In this document: piece by piece, positions 16,903 through 26,436 of the stretch
Position numbering within the stretch: position 1 is the stretch's first letter
Layout of the letters: the number at the start of each line of letters is the position of its first letter
NCBI GenBank assembly: GCA_946495905.1
Contig: CAMMEP010000003.1
Span: forward strand, 1-34,671
Source of the DNA: an uncultured Clostridium sp.
Lineage (GTDB): Bacteria; Bacillota; Clostridia; TANB77; CAG-508
Reading direction: 5' to 3'
Length of the DNA stretch: 34,671 nt
Notes under the pieces: model-generated
Databases searched by the model: none
What the model was told of the DNA's origin: nothing
Seen by the model: only the letters and a program-made list of their open reading frames with translations
Position numbers and translations under genes: made by a program

Positions 16903-16930
16903 TTATAATAAGCTGTAAATTGTAAAGGAA

Positions 16931-17917
16931 CTAAGCAAATATGCTTCCTACTTCTATGCTATTTCCTCTTAAGAAATCATTTATGCTCATTTTTTTCGCA
17001 TTTTCCCCTTGTATTTCAAGGACTTTAATAATTCCATCTTTTGCTTTTATATACAATCCTTTTTTTGCATCTGAAAATAGGACCGTTCCTGGTTCTATAT
17101 TTGGCATTTTATATTCATACTCTATTAGTTCTGGATATTCTTGTTCTAGTTCTTTTTCTGATAGAACATCTACTTTCCAAAATTTTATTTTTTTATCATT
17201 TAAATAACTGAATGCTCCCATGATTGGATTTAAGCCTCTTACCAAGTTTTTAATTTCAGAAGCAGTTTTATTTTCCCAATCTATTTTTGACATATTTTTA
17301 TCTAGCATTGGTGCTAAGGTAAATTCTTCTGGTTGTTTTTCTCGTGGTGCTTCTCCTTTTTCAATTAATTGCAATGTTTCTACAAGCAAATTGCCACCTA
17401 TCACAGCAAGTCTATCCCATAGTTCTCCTGTTGTTTCATCTTTTCCTATTTCTACTTCTTCTTTTAAAATCATATCTCCTGTGTCCATTCCTTCATCCAT
17501 ATACATTGTTGTAATCCCAGTAGTTTTATCTCCATTTAGTACTGCCCATTGGATTGGCGCTGCTCCTCTATATTTAGGAAGTAAGGAAGCATGTACATTG
17601 ATGCAACCAAGTTTTGGAATCTCTAGCAATTCTTTTGGAAGAATTTTCCCATAAGCAACTACACATATTACATCAGGATTTATTTTCTTTATTTCTTCAA
17701 TAAATTCCACATTGTTTCTTACTTTTTGTGGCTGAAAAATAGTTAAATTCTTTTCTTCTGCAAATTGCTTTACAGGAGAAGGAATCATTTTCATTCCTCT
17801 TCCTTTTGGTTTGTCCATATTTGTTACAACCGCCTCTATCTTATAACCTGCTTCATACACTTTTTTCAGTGATTCTGCTGCAAAATCTGGTGTTCCCATA
17901 AAAACTATTCTAAGCAT
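16931..17917 (-). CDS. fmt: methionyl-tRNA formyltransferase
   Basis: MLRIVFMGTPDFAAESL; VVAYGKILP; NVHASLLPKYRGAAPIQWAVLNGD. Confidence 0.97.
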   Translation of the reverse strand: MLRIVFMGTPDFAAESLKKVYEAGYKIEAVVTNMDKPKGRGMKMIPSPVKQFAEEKNLTIFQPQKVRNNVEFIEEIKKINPDVICVVAYGKILPKELLEIPKLGCINVHASLLPKYRGAAPIQWAVLNGDKTTGITTMYMDEGMDTGDMILKEEVEIGKDETTGELWDRLAVIGGNLLVETLQLIEKGEAPREKQPEEFTLAPMLDKNMSKIDWENKTASEIKNLVRGLNPIMGAFSYLNDKKIKFWKVDVLSEKELEQEYPELIEYEYKMPNIEPGTVLFSDAKKGLYIKAKDGIIKVLEIQGENAKKMSINDFLRGNSIEVGSIFA

Positions 17918-17930
17918 TCTTATAGCCTCC

Positions 17931-18410
17931 TTAATCTTCTTTTGGCTCTACATATTCTAATGTGCCAGGTATCATATTATCCACAAATAAAATTCCGTCT
18001 AAATGATCTACTTCGTGGCATATTGCTTGTGCGAGCAATCCTTTTGCCTTAATTTTTATTTTTTCTCCATTCTCGTTTAAAGCCTCTGCCACAATTTCTT
18101 CTGGTCTTACCATTTTTGCATATTGATTTGGAAAACTTAAGCATCCTTCTTCTACTTCTTGTTTTCCTTTTTCTTTTATAATGACTGGGTTCACTAATTT
18201 TAAAGGCTCATTTCCATCATATAAATCGATTACAACAACTCTTTTTAAAATCCCCACTTGTGGAGCAGCAAGGCCCACTCCATTATATTTATGCATTGTC
18301 TCTAACATATCTTCTAATAGTTCTCTTATTTTGTCATCTACTACTTCAACTACTCTAGACTTCTTTCTTAAAATTTCGTCTCCGTTTTGTCTTATTTCTC
18401 TTATTGCCAC
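17931..18410 (-). CDS. def: peptide deformylase (start corrected to GTG at 18410)
   Basis: GVGLAAPQVG, EEGCLSFP, HEVDHLDG motifs; AAGGAGG Shine-Dalgarno precedes GTG (VAIREIRQNGDEIL); the longer ORF in the track runs into a repeat. Confidence 0.93.
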   Translation of the reverse strand: MAIREIRQNGDEILRKKSRVVEVVDDKIRELLEDMLETMHKYNGVGLAAPQVGILKRVVVIDLYDGNEPLKLVNPVIIKEKGKQEVEEGCLSFPNQYAKMVRPEEIVAEALNENGEKIKIKAKGLLAQAICHEVDHLDGILFVDNMIPGTLEYVEPKED

Positions 18411-18429
18411 CTTTCTTACCTCCTTCTTT

Positions 18430-18530
18430 CTAATTGGGGACAGGCTTTTTTGTCCGAATTTTCCTAATTGGGGACTGTCCCCTTTTAGCACCCTTTTAGG
18501 AAGGTCTGTCCCTATAACGACATAATTGCT
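18430..18530. repeat. short dispersed repeat with GGGGACAG / CTGTCCCC motifs (copy 2, inverted relative to copy 1)
   Basis: TTGGGGACAGGC, TTGGGGACTGTCCCC, AGGAAGGTCTGTCCCTATAACGAC; overlaps the priA stop codon. Confidence 0.6.
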
Positions 18531-20747
18531 ATTCTTGTGCTTTTTTTCTTTAGTTTATAGTATTCTTCTATAACATCGTTCATTAAGTCTATGATTTCTT
18601 CTGAGAATTTACATTTTACTAAAATTCTCCATCGGTATTTATTTTTTATTTTGTCAATTGGTGCTGGAAGTGCTCTATATAGTATGATACCTATATTTTC
18701 TTTTATTACTCTATTTTTTAAATAGGCATGCATTTTTTCTGCCACTGAAATTACTTCTTTTTCATTTTCTGAAGTAAATCCAATTACTATTATATCGCAA
18801 AATGGTGGATATTTCAATTGTTTTCGTAAAGATATCTCGGTATGATAGAATAGACTATAATCTTGTTTTTTGGCACATTCAATACTAAAGTTGTCTGGAT
18901 TATAGGTCTGGATTATAACTCTTCCTTTGTCTTTTCCTCTTCCTGCTCTTCCTGCTACTTGTGTTAGTATTTGAAAAGTTCTTTCATTTGCTCTAAAGTC
19001 ATCTATATTTAAGCTTCCATCTGCTGCAATAACTCCAACCAGTGTTACATTGGGAAAATGGTGTCCCTTTACTACCATCTGTGTTCCAATTAAGATATCT
19101 ATATTGTCGTTTTTAAATGTTTCTAATATTTGTTCATGCGAGTTTTTCTTAGTTACTGTATCGATATCCATCCTTATGGTACTAGCTTCTGGGAATAGTT
19201 TATTAATTTCATATTCTAGTTTTTGTGTTCCTGTTCCAAAGTATCGTATTTGATTACTTCCACATTCTGGACATGTTGTTACTACTTTTTCTTCATATCC
19301 ACAATAATGGCATTTTAGTTTATTGGTATTAAAATGATACGTTAAGTTTATATTACAATTCTTACATTTTACAGTATAGCCACAATTTCTACACATCACA
19401 AAAGTTGAAAATCCTCTTCTGTTTAAGTATAAAATAGTTTGTTTTTTATCTTTCAAGTTTTTTTCTATTTCTTCATAAAGTCTAGTACTAATCATGGATT
19501 TATTTCCTTTTGCTAGTTCTTCTCTTAAGTCAATTATTTCGATGCTTGGCAATTCTGCTTCATTTGCTCTTTTAGTTAATTCTAAAAGCATTATTTCTTC
19601 TTTTTGTGCTTTATAATAGGTTTCTATGTCTGGTGTGGCACTCCCTAATACTAATGGTACATTAGCAGATTTACATCTGTATCTTGCTATTTCTTTTGCA
19701 TCATACCTTGGTGCCATTTCGGATTGATATGAACCATCGTGTTCTTCATCAATAATAACAATTCCTAAGTCTTGTACTGGTGCGAAAATAGCGGAACGTG
19801 CTCCGATAATTATTTTTGCTTTTCCCTCATTTATTTTATGCCATTGGTCATATCTTTCTCCTACCGATAATTTACTATGTAATACTGCAATTTGTTCTTT
19901 TCCAAACCTTGCAATAAATCGGTTTACCGTTTGTGGGGTTAGTGATATTTCTGGTACTAATAATATACTAGATTTGTGTTCTTTTAGTGTCTTTTCTATT
20001 AATTGTAAATACACTTCTGTCTTTCCGTGAACCGGTTACTCCAAATAATAAAAATTCTGAAAATAACATATCATCCATGGAATCGCAAATAGCATCAAAG
20101 GCTTTTTGTTGTTCATCAGTTAGTTGTAATTTTTCTGTTCTTTCTATCTCTTTATCTTCAAATGGGTCTCTTTCAATCTTTTTCTCTACTATTTCTAAAT
20201 ATCCATTTTTGCATAAGGTATTTACTACTGCTCTAGAACTATCTGCAAACATTTCAATATCAGATACTAAAGAATCACCATTTTGCATAATAAATCTTAG
20301 TGTTCTAATCTGCTTTTCTGATTTTAATTTTCCATTTTCAATGTCAAACTCAATTTCATCTTCGTCCTTTTTTAGAGTAATAAAATTCGCATTTTTTTCT
20401 TTCACTCTATTAGTATTTACTTTTGACGTAGTTCCTGGTGGCAACATAAGTTTTAGACAATCTGCAATATTACAAAAATACCTTCTTGCCATCCATTTTG
20501 CAAGTTCTATTCTACTTTCATCCAAATATTTTTCTTCTATTCTAGCTATTTCTTTTACTTCATATTCTGTACTTTCTTTTATATTTACAATAAAACCTTC
20601 TTCTAAAGATTTCATTCTTCCAAATGGTACTAATACTCTTGCTCCAATTAATTCGAGTTCTTTATTTTCATATTCTTCTGGTATTTTATAGTCAAATGTT
20701 TTATTTAGATTTTTTACATTACTTTGTATTATTACTTCTGCTATCAT
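18512..20747 (-). pseudogene. priA: primosomal protein N' (PriA), split into two ORFs by a +1 frameshift in Walker A
   Basis: ORFs 19968..20747 and 18512..20014; removing one C (plus-strand G at 20027) restores LLFGVTGSGKTEVYLQLIEKTL; IIDEEHDGSY, zinc-binding Cys and helicase motifs in the second half. Confidence 0.9.
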
Positions 20748-20802
20748 GCTTTCTCCTTTAATTTTTGCCTATAAGTATTTCGTTACTATTCATAGTTATT
20801 TG

Positions 20803-20826
20803 TCGTAGTAATGTATATTACTACGA
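20803..20826. repeat. perfect 10-bp hairpin
   Basis: TCGTAGTAAT-gtat-ATTACTACGA. Confidence 0.7.
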
Positions 20827-20910
20827 TATATTAAAACAAGTTGTGACTTATAACAATATTTCTCTTATTATATCTTAAAAATAAAAAAAAAGCTAGCTAT
20901 TTTACCATAG

Positions 20911-20942
20911 AAAAAAATCCAGAAACGAATCTGGATTTTTTT
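20911..20942 (-). terminator. intrinsic (possibly bidirectional) terminator
   Basis: AAAAAAATCCAG-aaacgaat-CTGGATTTTTTT. Confidence 0.8.
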
Positions 20943-20971
20943 CTGTGGTGGAGGGAGAGATGATTAAGATT

Positions 20972-21187
20972 CTAATCTATGTATATGTCAAATTTTGGTA
21001 TAACTTTCATGTCATACAAGTTTTTTTGACTTAAAAAATCCGATAAATTTTCGATTTCATAAATCTCTCTTCCTCCTGTGTAAAGTATCAACTTTACACC
21101 GTCATTCAGAAACTCCTTTGCTAACTCCATATCTTCTACCCGGTTATAGTAATCAAGGTCTTTTGGTTCAAGAGCAAGCATTCTCAT
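20972..21187 (-). CDS. hypothetical protein, 71 aa
   Basis: ORF with AAGGAGGTGCAGAAATG start context and its own terminator. Confidence 0.6.
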   Translation of the reverse strand: MRMLALEPKDLDYYNRVEDMELAKEFLNDGVKLILYTGGREIYEIENLSDFLSQKNLYDMKVIPKFDIYID

Positions 21188-21413
21188 TTCTGCACCTCCT
21201 TGGTTGTGTCCTTATTCAAGAACTTTTATGAAACATAAACTTATTGGTACAATATATATTATACCCTTTTATTTAATTTATGTCAATACCTTATGTTTGA
21301 TTTTGCACTTGCTTTTTTTGTAAAATTATGTTAATATATATATGTAACTTGTTGTTTTATTATTATATAAAATCCCTTTAATAAGGGTAAAAAAGTTATA
21401 GGAGGCAAACATT

Positions 21414-21797
21414 ATGATGTCAACAGCAACAGCAGTAAAGGTAGCAGAAAACAATCTAGTAATCGGCGGAAAAAAGATCTTTGGTTATACGCCAATGATA
21501 CCGCAGCAGAAAAAGCTGGAAAAACTTTTGAAAAAAGGTAATTGTACCCCAAGCGATATCCGCAACGCATTGCGGATTAACATGGTAATTGTCATTAAAG
21601 ACAATTACATTGAGTTCTGGCGCATTGACGGCACAAACATGATTCGTTCAGATGCGGCAATGCCGAAGCTTGACGAGATTATGGCAATGGATATTTCTAG
21701 CGATGAAAAAGCTAGATATATTCAGGGTACAACGGGGCATTTAGCTCCAGTGTACATTGATCCTTTAGAATATACTATTCTATTTTCTAGATTTTAA
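21414..21797 (+). CDS. hypothetical protein, 127 aa
   Basis: ORF with TAGGAGGCAAACATTATG start context; base composition distinctly less AT-rich than its neighbours. Confidence 0.6.
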   Translation: MMSTATAVKVAENNLVIGGKKIFGYTPMIPQQKKLEKLLKKGNCTPSDIRNALRINMVIVIKDNYIEFWRIDGTNMIRSDAAMPKLDEIMAMDISSDEKARYIQGTTGHLAPVYIDPLEYTILFSRF

Positions 21798-21878
21798 TCT
21801 GCAACCAATTTAAGAGGCAAATCCAGTTTTGGAATTGCCTCTCCTTCTTTGTTATTACTCACAGTTGGTTTTAAAAAA

Positions 21879-22031
21879 TCGGAACAATGCCTTTTTTTAA
21901 TTTTATGTTGGAGTGCTTAAGGTGGGGACCGACAAGTTTACAAACTGTTAAACGATATGTAAATAGCGTTTATACAGTTTGTACGATGTTGGGGGCCGGA
22001 AACATAAAATTAAAAAAAGGCATTGTTCCGA
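21879..22031. repeat. structured palindromic element, copy C
   Basis: perfect 31-nt arms TCGGAACAATGCCTTTTTTTAATTTTATGTT (21879-21909) / 22001-22031; inner stem TACAAACTGT/ACAGTTTGTA; core shared with 16768-16902. Confidence 0.9.
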
Positions 22032-22086
22032 CAAAAAGTAACCGTGAATCGTACTCCTTCTTTATTGTATCGTAAAAATCTATTTT

Positions 22087-22662
22087 CTAAAATTCTGCTT
22101 CTTTTAGATTGTACTCATTTTTTATAATTTCCATAATGATATTTACTGTTTTTTCTAAGCTATTATTCTTTATTACATAATCATACATGCCTATTTTTGA
22201 TTCTTCATAATCAAATCTATTTAGACGCAATTGTATTTCTTTTAAGCTTGGCTTGTCTATTCTGTGTTCTAGTCTTTTTTGTAATTGTTCTTTTGGAACT
22301 CTTAAGAATATAGTTACTATTTTTACATCATCTTTTAGTATTTTTAGTAAATTTTCTACGCCATTTACTTCAATATCTTTTACAATTATTTTTCCATTTT
22401 CTATTTTTTCATTCATTAATTTTTTTGAGGTTCCATAATAATGCTCATGATGCACAGAATATTCATATAATTCGCCATCTTTTATCATTCTTTCAAATTC
22501 TTGTGTGTTTACAAAATTATATGTAACTCCTGGCACATCATTGGCTCTAGGAGCTCTATCTGTATAGGATGGTAAAGATTCTACATTTTCCATTTTTTCT
22601 ATTAATTGTTTTTTTATAGTATCTTTCCCTGCTCCTGATACTCCAGATAATAAAACTAACAT
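22087..22662 (-). CDS. gmk: guanylate kinase
   Basis: MLVLLSGVSGAGKDTIKKQL; YTDRAPRANDVPGVTYNFV; YYGTSK. Confidence 0.9.
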   Translation of the reverse strand: MLVLLSGVSGAGKDTIKKQLIEKMENVESLPSYTDRAPRANDVPGVTYNFVNTQEFERMIKDGELYEYSVHHEHYYGTSKKLMNEKIENGKIIVKDIEVNGVENLLKILKDDVKIVTIFLRVPKEQLQKRLEHRIDKPSLKEIQLRLNRFDYEESKIGMYDYVIKNNSLEKTVNIIMEIIKNEYNLKEAEF

Positions 22663-22844
22663 ACCTTCACCTTACCTTCTGCTATTTCATTTGCAGCGAT
22701 AGTAACTGGTGATTCTTCATCTACATCTGTTAATTTTTCTGCTCCGTCTGCAATTTGTCTAGCTCTTTTTGCTGTAACAACTACTAATTCAAATCTGTTA
22801 TCTACTTTTGTTAATAATTCCTTTACGGTTGGTTTTACCATCAT
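22656..22844 (-). CDS. rpoZ: DNA-directed RNA polymerase omega subunit
   Basis: short ORF NRFELVVVTAKRARQIADGA...PVTIAANEIAEGKV. Confidence 0.88.
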   Translation of the reverse strand: MMVKPTVKELLTKVDNRFELVVVTAKRARQIADGAEKLTDVDEESPVTIAANEIAEGKVKVC

Positions 22845-22881
22845 TTTTAAATTCCCCCTTGAAAAATTTTATTTTATATTT

Positions 22882-23157
22882 TTAGTTATCCTCTTCAGAA
22901 GTTATTTCTTCTTCTTTTCCTAACCTTCCCGCTACTGTTTCTGGTTGGATGGACGAAAGCACTACATGTCCTGAGTCCATAATAATAACCGCTCTTGTTT
23001 TTCTTCCATAAGTAGCATCTATGGCTGTTCCTTCGTCTTTTGCCTCCTGCACAATTCTTTTAATTGGTGCAGATTCTGGGCTTACAATAGCTATAATTCT
23101 ATTTGCTGAAACAATATTTCCAAATCCTATATTTATTAATTGCATAATTAATCTCAT
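22882..23157 (-). CDS. remA: RemA-like (DUF370) regulator
   Basis: [73 protein letters not shown]. Confidence 0.92.
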   Translation of the reverse strand: MRLIMQLINIGFGNIVSANRIIAIVSPESAPIKRIVQEAKDEGTAIDATYGRKTRAVIIMDSGHVVLSSIQPETVAGRLGKEEEITSEEDN

Positions 23158-23218
23158 TCCTTCCTTAAGGCATACGTTTAAGTAAAATTATTTTACTTTA
23201 CCTCTAATTATTAATTTT

Positions 23219-24265
23219 CTATTCTTCTGTATCCATTATTTCTTTCATGTTTTCTACAAAGTATTTCTTTTTGCCTCTATGATATACAATAATAGATTTT
23301 ATAACATAATAGATAGCTGTTATATACAAAAGTATTAGAATAATATTTACATAATTAGAAGAAAACATTAAATTTACATATATTAATCCCAACGTTATTA
23401 TTGCTATTGCTATTGTTTCTATTCCAAATATTGCTATTTTTCCACTATCTTCTTTATATGCTTTTTCTAATAGCATAATTGCTACAAATAAGACACATAT
23501 TGAAAATACTTTTAAGTCGGTTTGATAAACACTATTTTCTATATTATAGAAGCCTAAAATTAAGAATACATAGTATACAATTAAAATAATGGCAACGATA
23601 ATATTTTGAAAAATAGGTTTATTTATTTCTTTTAACTCTTCTTTTGGTATTTTCTTTTTCTTTTTGAATATATTTTTTATTTCTTCCCATTTTACTAATT
23701 TTACATTTTCTTTTTCTGAAGTAGTTGCTGCAACTTCTTCCTCTTCTTTTATCTCTTCTTTTTTGCTAGCTTCTTTCTTCTTGCTATCTGTCTTTTCTAC
23801 TTCTTTTTTACCATTAGCTGTCTTATTTGTACTTGTTTTTTTCTTTCCTTGTGCTTTCTTTTCTTCTTTATTTTCTTTTGTGCTTGTACTCTTCTTGTTT
23901 TTTGCGTCATTTGCTACACTCTTTTTGTTCTTTGTATTTGTTACTTTTTCTTTCTTTACTTCTTCTTTTGAATTAGTAGTAGCATTTGTCTTCTTTGAGC
24001 TATCACTCTCTTTTTTCTTCTTTTCTGCACTAGTAGCTGAAGATTTATCTTTCTCTGTTTTATTTGTTTTAGCTTTACTGCTTGCTTTTTTTGTTTGATT
24101 ATCATCCTTTTCTTCAGCAACAGCTTTTTTTGTGCTTTTCGTATTTGTTGCCTTTTTACTAGTATTTTTCTTTTTTGGACTATTTGTTTTATTTTCTTGT
24201 TTTTCTGTTATGTCTTCAATTTTGTCTTGTTCTTGCTTTTTTTCCATTTCGGTTTTTTTAGGCAT
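23219..24265 (-). CDS. membrane protein with Lys/Ser/Thr-rich low-complexity N-terminus
   Basis: ~190 aa of K/S/T/N/E repeats followed by several hydrophobic helices. Confidence 0.6.
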   Translation of the reverse strand: MPKKTEMEKKQEQDKIEDITEKQENKTNSPKKKNTSKKATNTKSTKKAVAEEKDDNQTKKASSKAKTNKTEKDKSSATSAEKKKKESDSSKKTNATTNSKEEVKKEKVTNTKNKKSVANDAKNKKSTSTKENKEEKKAQGKKKTSTNKTANGKKEVEKTDSKKKEASKKEEIKEEEEVAATTSEKENVKLVKWEEIKNIFKKKKKIPKEELKEINKPIFQNIIVAIILIVYYVFLILGFYNIENSVYQTDLKVFSICVLFVAIMLLEKAYKEDSGKIAIFGIETIAIAIITLGLIYVNLMFSSNYVNIILILLYITAIYYVIKSIIVYHRGKKKYFVENMKEIMDTEE

Positions 24266-24290
24266 TTTTACTCCCCCATCTTATTTTTTA

Positions 24291-25034
24291 TTATAATTCA
24301 AATTCGTAAATAATATCACTTAGCATTACTAAAGACGCTGTTTCCGTTCTTAAAATTCTTTTTCCCAAAGTTACGCTTTTAGCCCCAGCTTCTATTAGTA
24401 TTTCTACTTCTTTTTCACTTAGCCCACCTTCTGGACCTATTATAATTCCTATTTTTAACTGCTTTTCTTTATTTAAACTTTTTAATGTTTCTTTTAACGT
24501 AGTTTTCTCTTCATTTTCATACGCTAATACTATGATATCATACTTTGGTACTTCATTGCAAATATTTTTGATATTTATTACATTTTTTATTGTAGGAACG
24601 CTATCTCTCTTACTTTGTTTTGCTGCTACTTCTGCTATTTTTTGCCATCTTTCTATTTTTTTACTTTCTGATTTAGCATCTAATTTCACAATACATCTTT
24701 CCATAGCAACGGGAAAGATATTTTTAACACCAAGCTCTGTTGCCTTTTGAATAATGTATTCCATTTTATCTGCTTTTGGAAGCCCTTGAAATAAATCTAC
24801 ATTTACATTACTTTCTGTTGTTTCAGAAATATTTTCTAAAATTTCACATTTTATATATTCTTTCTGTATTTCGACTATTTGCGAAATATAGCTTTTTTCT
24901 GTATTTTTATTACATAAAATTATTTGTTCTAGTGGTTTTAATCTTAAAACATTTGCTATATGATTTACATCTTCTCCTAGTATGGTTGCATTATTTTCTT
25001 TGAACTGTTCTTGTGGAATAAAGAATTTATACAT
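24291..25034 (-). CDS. rsmE: 16S rRNA (uracil1498-N3)-methyltransferase (start corrected to 25034)
   Basis: MYKFFIPQEQF...HIANVLRLKPLEQI; IQKATELGVKNIFPV; IGPEGGLSEKEVE; LGKRILRTETA. Confidence 0.93.
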   Translation of the reverse strand: MYKFFIPQEQFKENNATILGEDVNHIANVLRLKPLEQIILCNKNTEKSYISQIVEIQKEYIKCEILENISETTESNVNVDLFQGLPKADKMEYIIQKATELGVKNIFPVAMERCIVKLDAKSESKKIERWQKIAEVAAKQSKRDSVPTIKNVINIKNICNEVPKYDIIVLAYENEEKTTLKETLKSLNKEKQLKIGIIIGPEGGLSEKEVEILIEAGAKSVTLGKRILRTETASLVMLSDIIYEFEL

Positions 25035-25192
25035 GTTTTCCTCCCATTTGTTTTTGATTATTAATAGCACTATTATACCATAATTTTCTATTTTTTAACA
25101 GATTATTTAAATTCTATTTTCTACTTCATATTAACATTTTTTCAAACTTCATAATAAAATATATAAATTTAAATAATAAAGGATGGTGTTTC

Positions 25193-26326
25193 ATGAAAAA
25201 AATTAGATTAGCTATTGTTGGTGCTACTGGATTAGTTGGAAGAACTGTTTTAAAAATATTAGAAGAAAAGAAGCTCCCTATTTCTGAATATGTACTTTTC
25301 GCCTCTCCAAAATCTGCCGGCAAAAAAATAAGGTTTATGGATAGAGACTACATTGTGCAAAGATTAAATGAACTTTCTTTTGATAGCGGTTTCGATTATG
25401 CTATTTTTTCTGCTGGAGGTTCTACCTCTAAGAAATATGCACCAATTGCAGCTTCTAAAGGATGTGTTGTAGTAGATAATAGTAGTGCTTTTCGTATGGA
25501 TAAAGATGTCCCATTAGTTGTTCCAGAGGTAAATCCAGAAGAGATTTCAAATCATCATGGGATAATTGCCAATCCAAACTGCTCTACTATTCAAGCAGTT
25601 GTAGCTTTAAAGCCATTGGACGATAAGTATAAAATAAAAAGAATTGTATATTCGACTTATCAAGCTGTTTCTGGGGCTGGAAGATATGGAGTAGAAGATT
25701 TACAAAACGGTATTAAGGATTATATATCTGGCAAAACCTATTTTCAAGGCGAAAATGCAGATAATATTGAAACAAATATTAGCTCCACTTATGAATTAAA
25801 AAAATTTAATTACCCAATCTTTTCTAATTGTTTACCACATATTGATGTGTTCTTAGAAAATGGGTATACCAAAGAAGAAGAAAAAATGATAAATGAAACA
25901 AGAAAAATATTAAAAAGACCAGATTTAAAAATAACAGCAACTACTGTAAGGGTGCCTGTTTTTAATAGTCATAGTGAATCTATTAATGTGGAATTTGAAA
26001 AGGAGTTTAAATTAGAGGATTTAGTAAAAACTTTAACTGATTTTCCTGGAGTAATTGTACAGGATAATATTGTGACACAATTAATAAAGGGTTCCCGTGA
26101 TAATTCACAGGATAAAAATTCAAAACTTAATTTAGATTTTGATAATCCTGTTTATCCTTTAGCGGCAAATGCTTCTGGTCATGATGAGGTATTTGTTGGA
26201 AGAATACGTAGAGATGAAAGTGTAGAATCTGGCGTTAACCTTTGGGTTGTAGCAGATAATATTAGAAAAGGTGCTGCAAGTAATGCTGTACAAATTGTAG
26301 AAAAGCTGATGGAAAATATAGAATGA
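25193..26326 (+). CDS. asd: aspartate-semialdehyde dehydrogenase
   Basis: IRLAIVGATGLVGRTVLKILEE; NPNCSTIQAVVALKPL; QAVSGAGRYG; RVPVFNSHSESINVEF. Confidence 0.96.
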   Translation: MKKIRLAIVGATGLVGRTVLKILEEKKLPISEYVLFASPKSAGKKIRFMDRDYIVQRLNELSFDSGFDYAIFSAGGSTSKKYAPIAASKGCVVVDNSSAFRMDKDVPLVVPEVNPEEISNHHGIIANPNCSTIQAVVALKPLDDKYKIKRIVYSTYQAVSGAGRYGVEDLQNGIKDYISGKTYFQGENADNIETNISSTYELKKFNYPIFSNCLPHIDVFLENGYTKEEEKMINETRKILKRPDLKITATTVRVPVFNSHSESINVEFEKEFKLEDLVKTLTDFPGVIVQDNIVTQLIKGSRDNSQDKNSKLNLDFDNPVYPLAANASGHDEVFVGRIRRDESVESGVNLWVVADNIRKGAASNAVQIVEKLMENIE

Positions 26327-26361
26327 ATGTTCCCATAAATTGCTTCGATATTTAAAAAAAT

Positions 26362-26400
26362 AGTAAGCGGGTATGCGTACTATCTTGCTAACCGCTTACT
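26362..26400. terminator. hairpin between convergent asd and sufB/D-like genes
   Basis: AGTAAGCGG ... CCGCTTACT, A-tract on left. Confidence 0.6.
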
Positions 26401-26436
26401 TAGATTTATTATATATAATTATAAATAATGCCACAA

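Noticed and set aside
18411-18491. N-terminal extension of peptide deformylase ORF (MLKGDSPQLGKFGQKSLSPIRKKEVRK)
   Set aside because: Encoded by the GGGGACAG repeat and the Shine-Dalgarno region; the canonical start is GTG at 18410.
20803-20826. Short perfect hairpin as a possible CRISPR/attC-type repeat
   Set aside because: Single occurrence; no repeat-spacer periodicity anywhere in the window.
21560-21585. Use of CGG as a strictly recoded or quadruplet codon across the genome
   Set aside because: The intact ORF 21414..21797 reads TTG CGG ATT in frame, and a +1 shift there would hit a stop within a few codons, so a universal rule is not supported; only context-specific recoding or error remains possible.
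23664-24313. Apparent polyF/L membrane protein on plus strand
   Set aside because: Reverse complement of the Lys/Ser-rich low-complexity region of 23219..24265.
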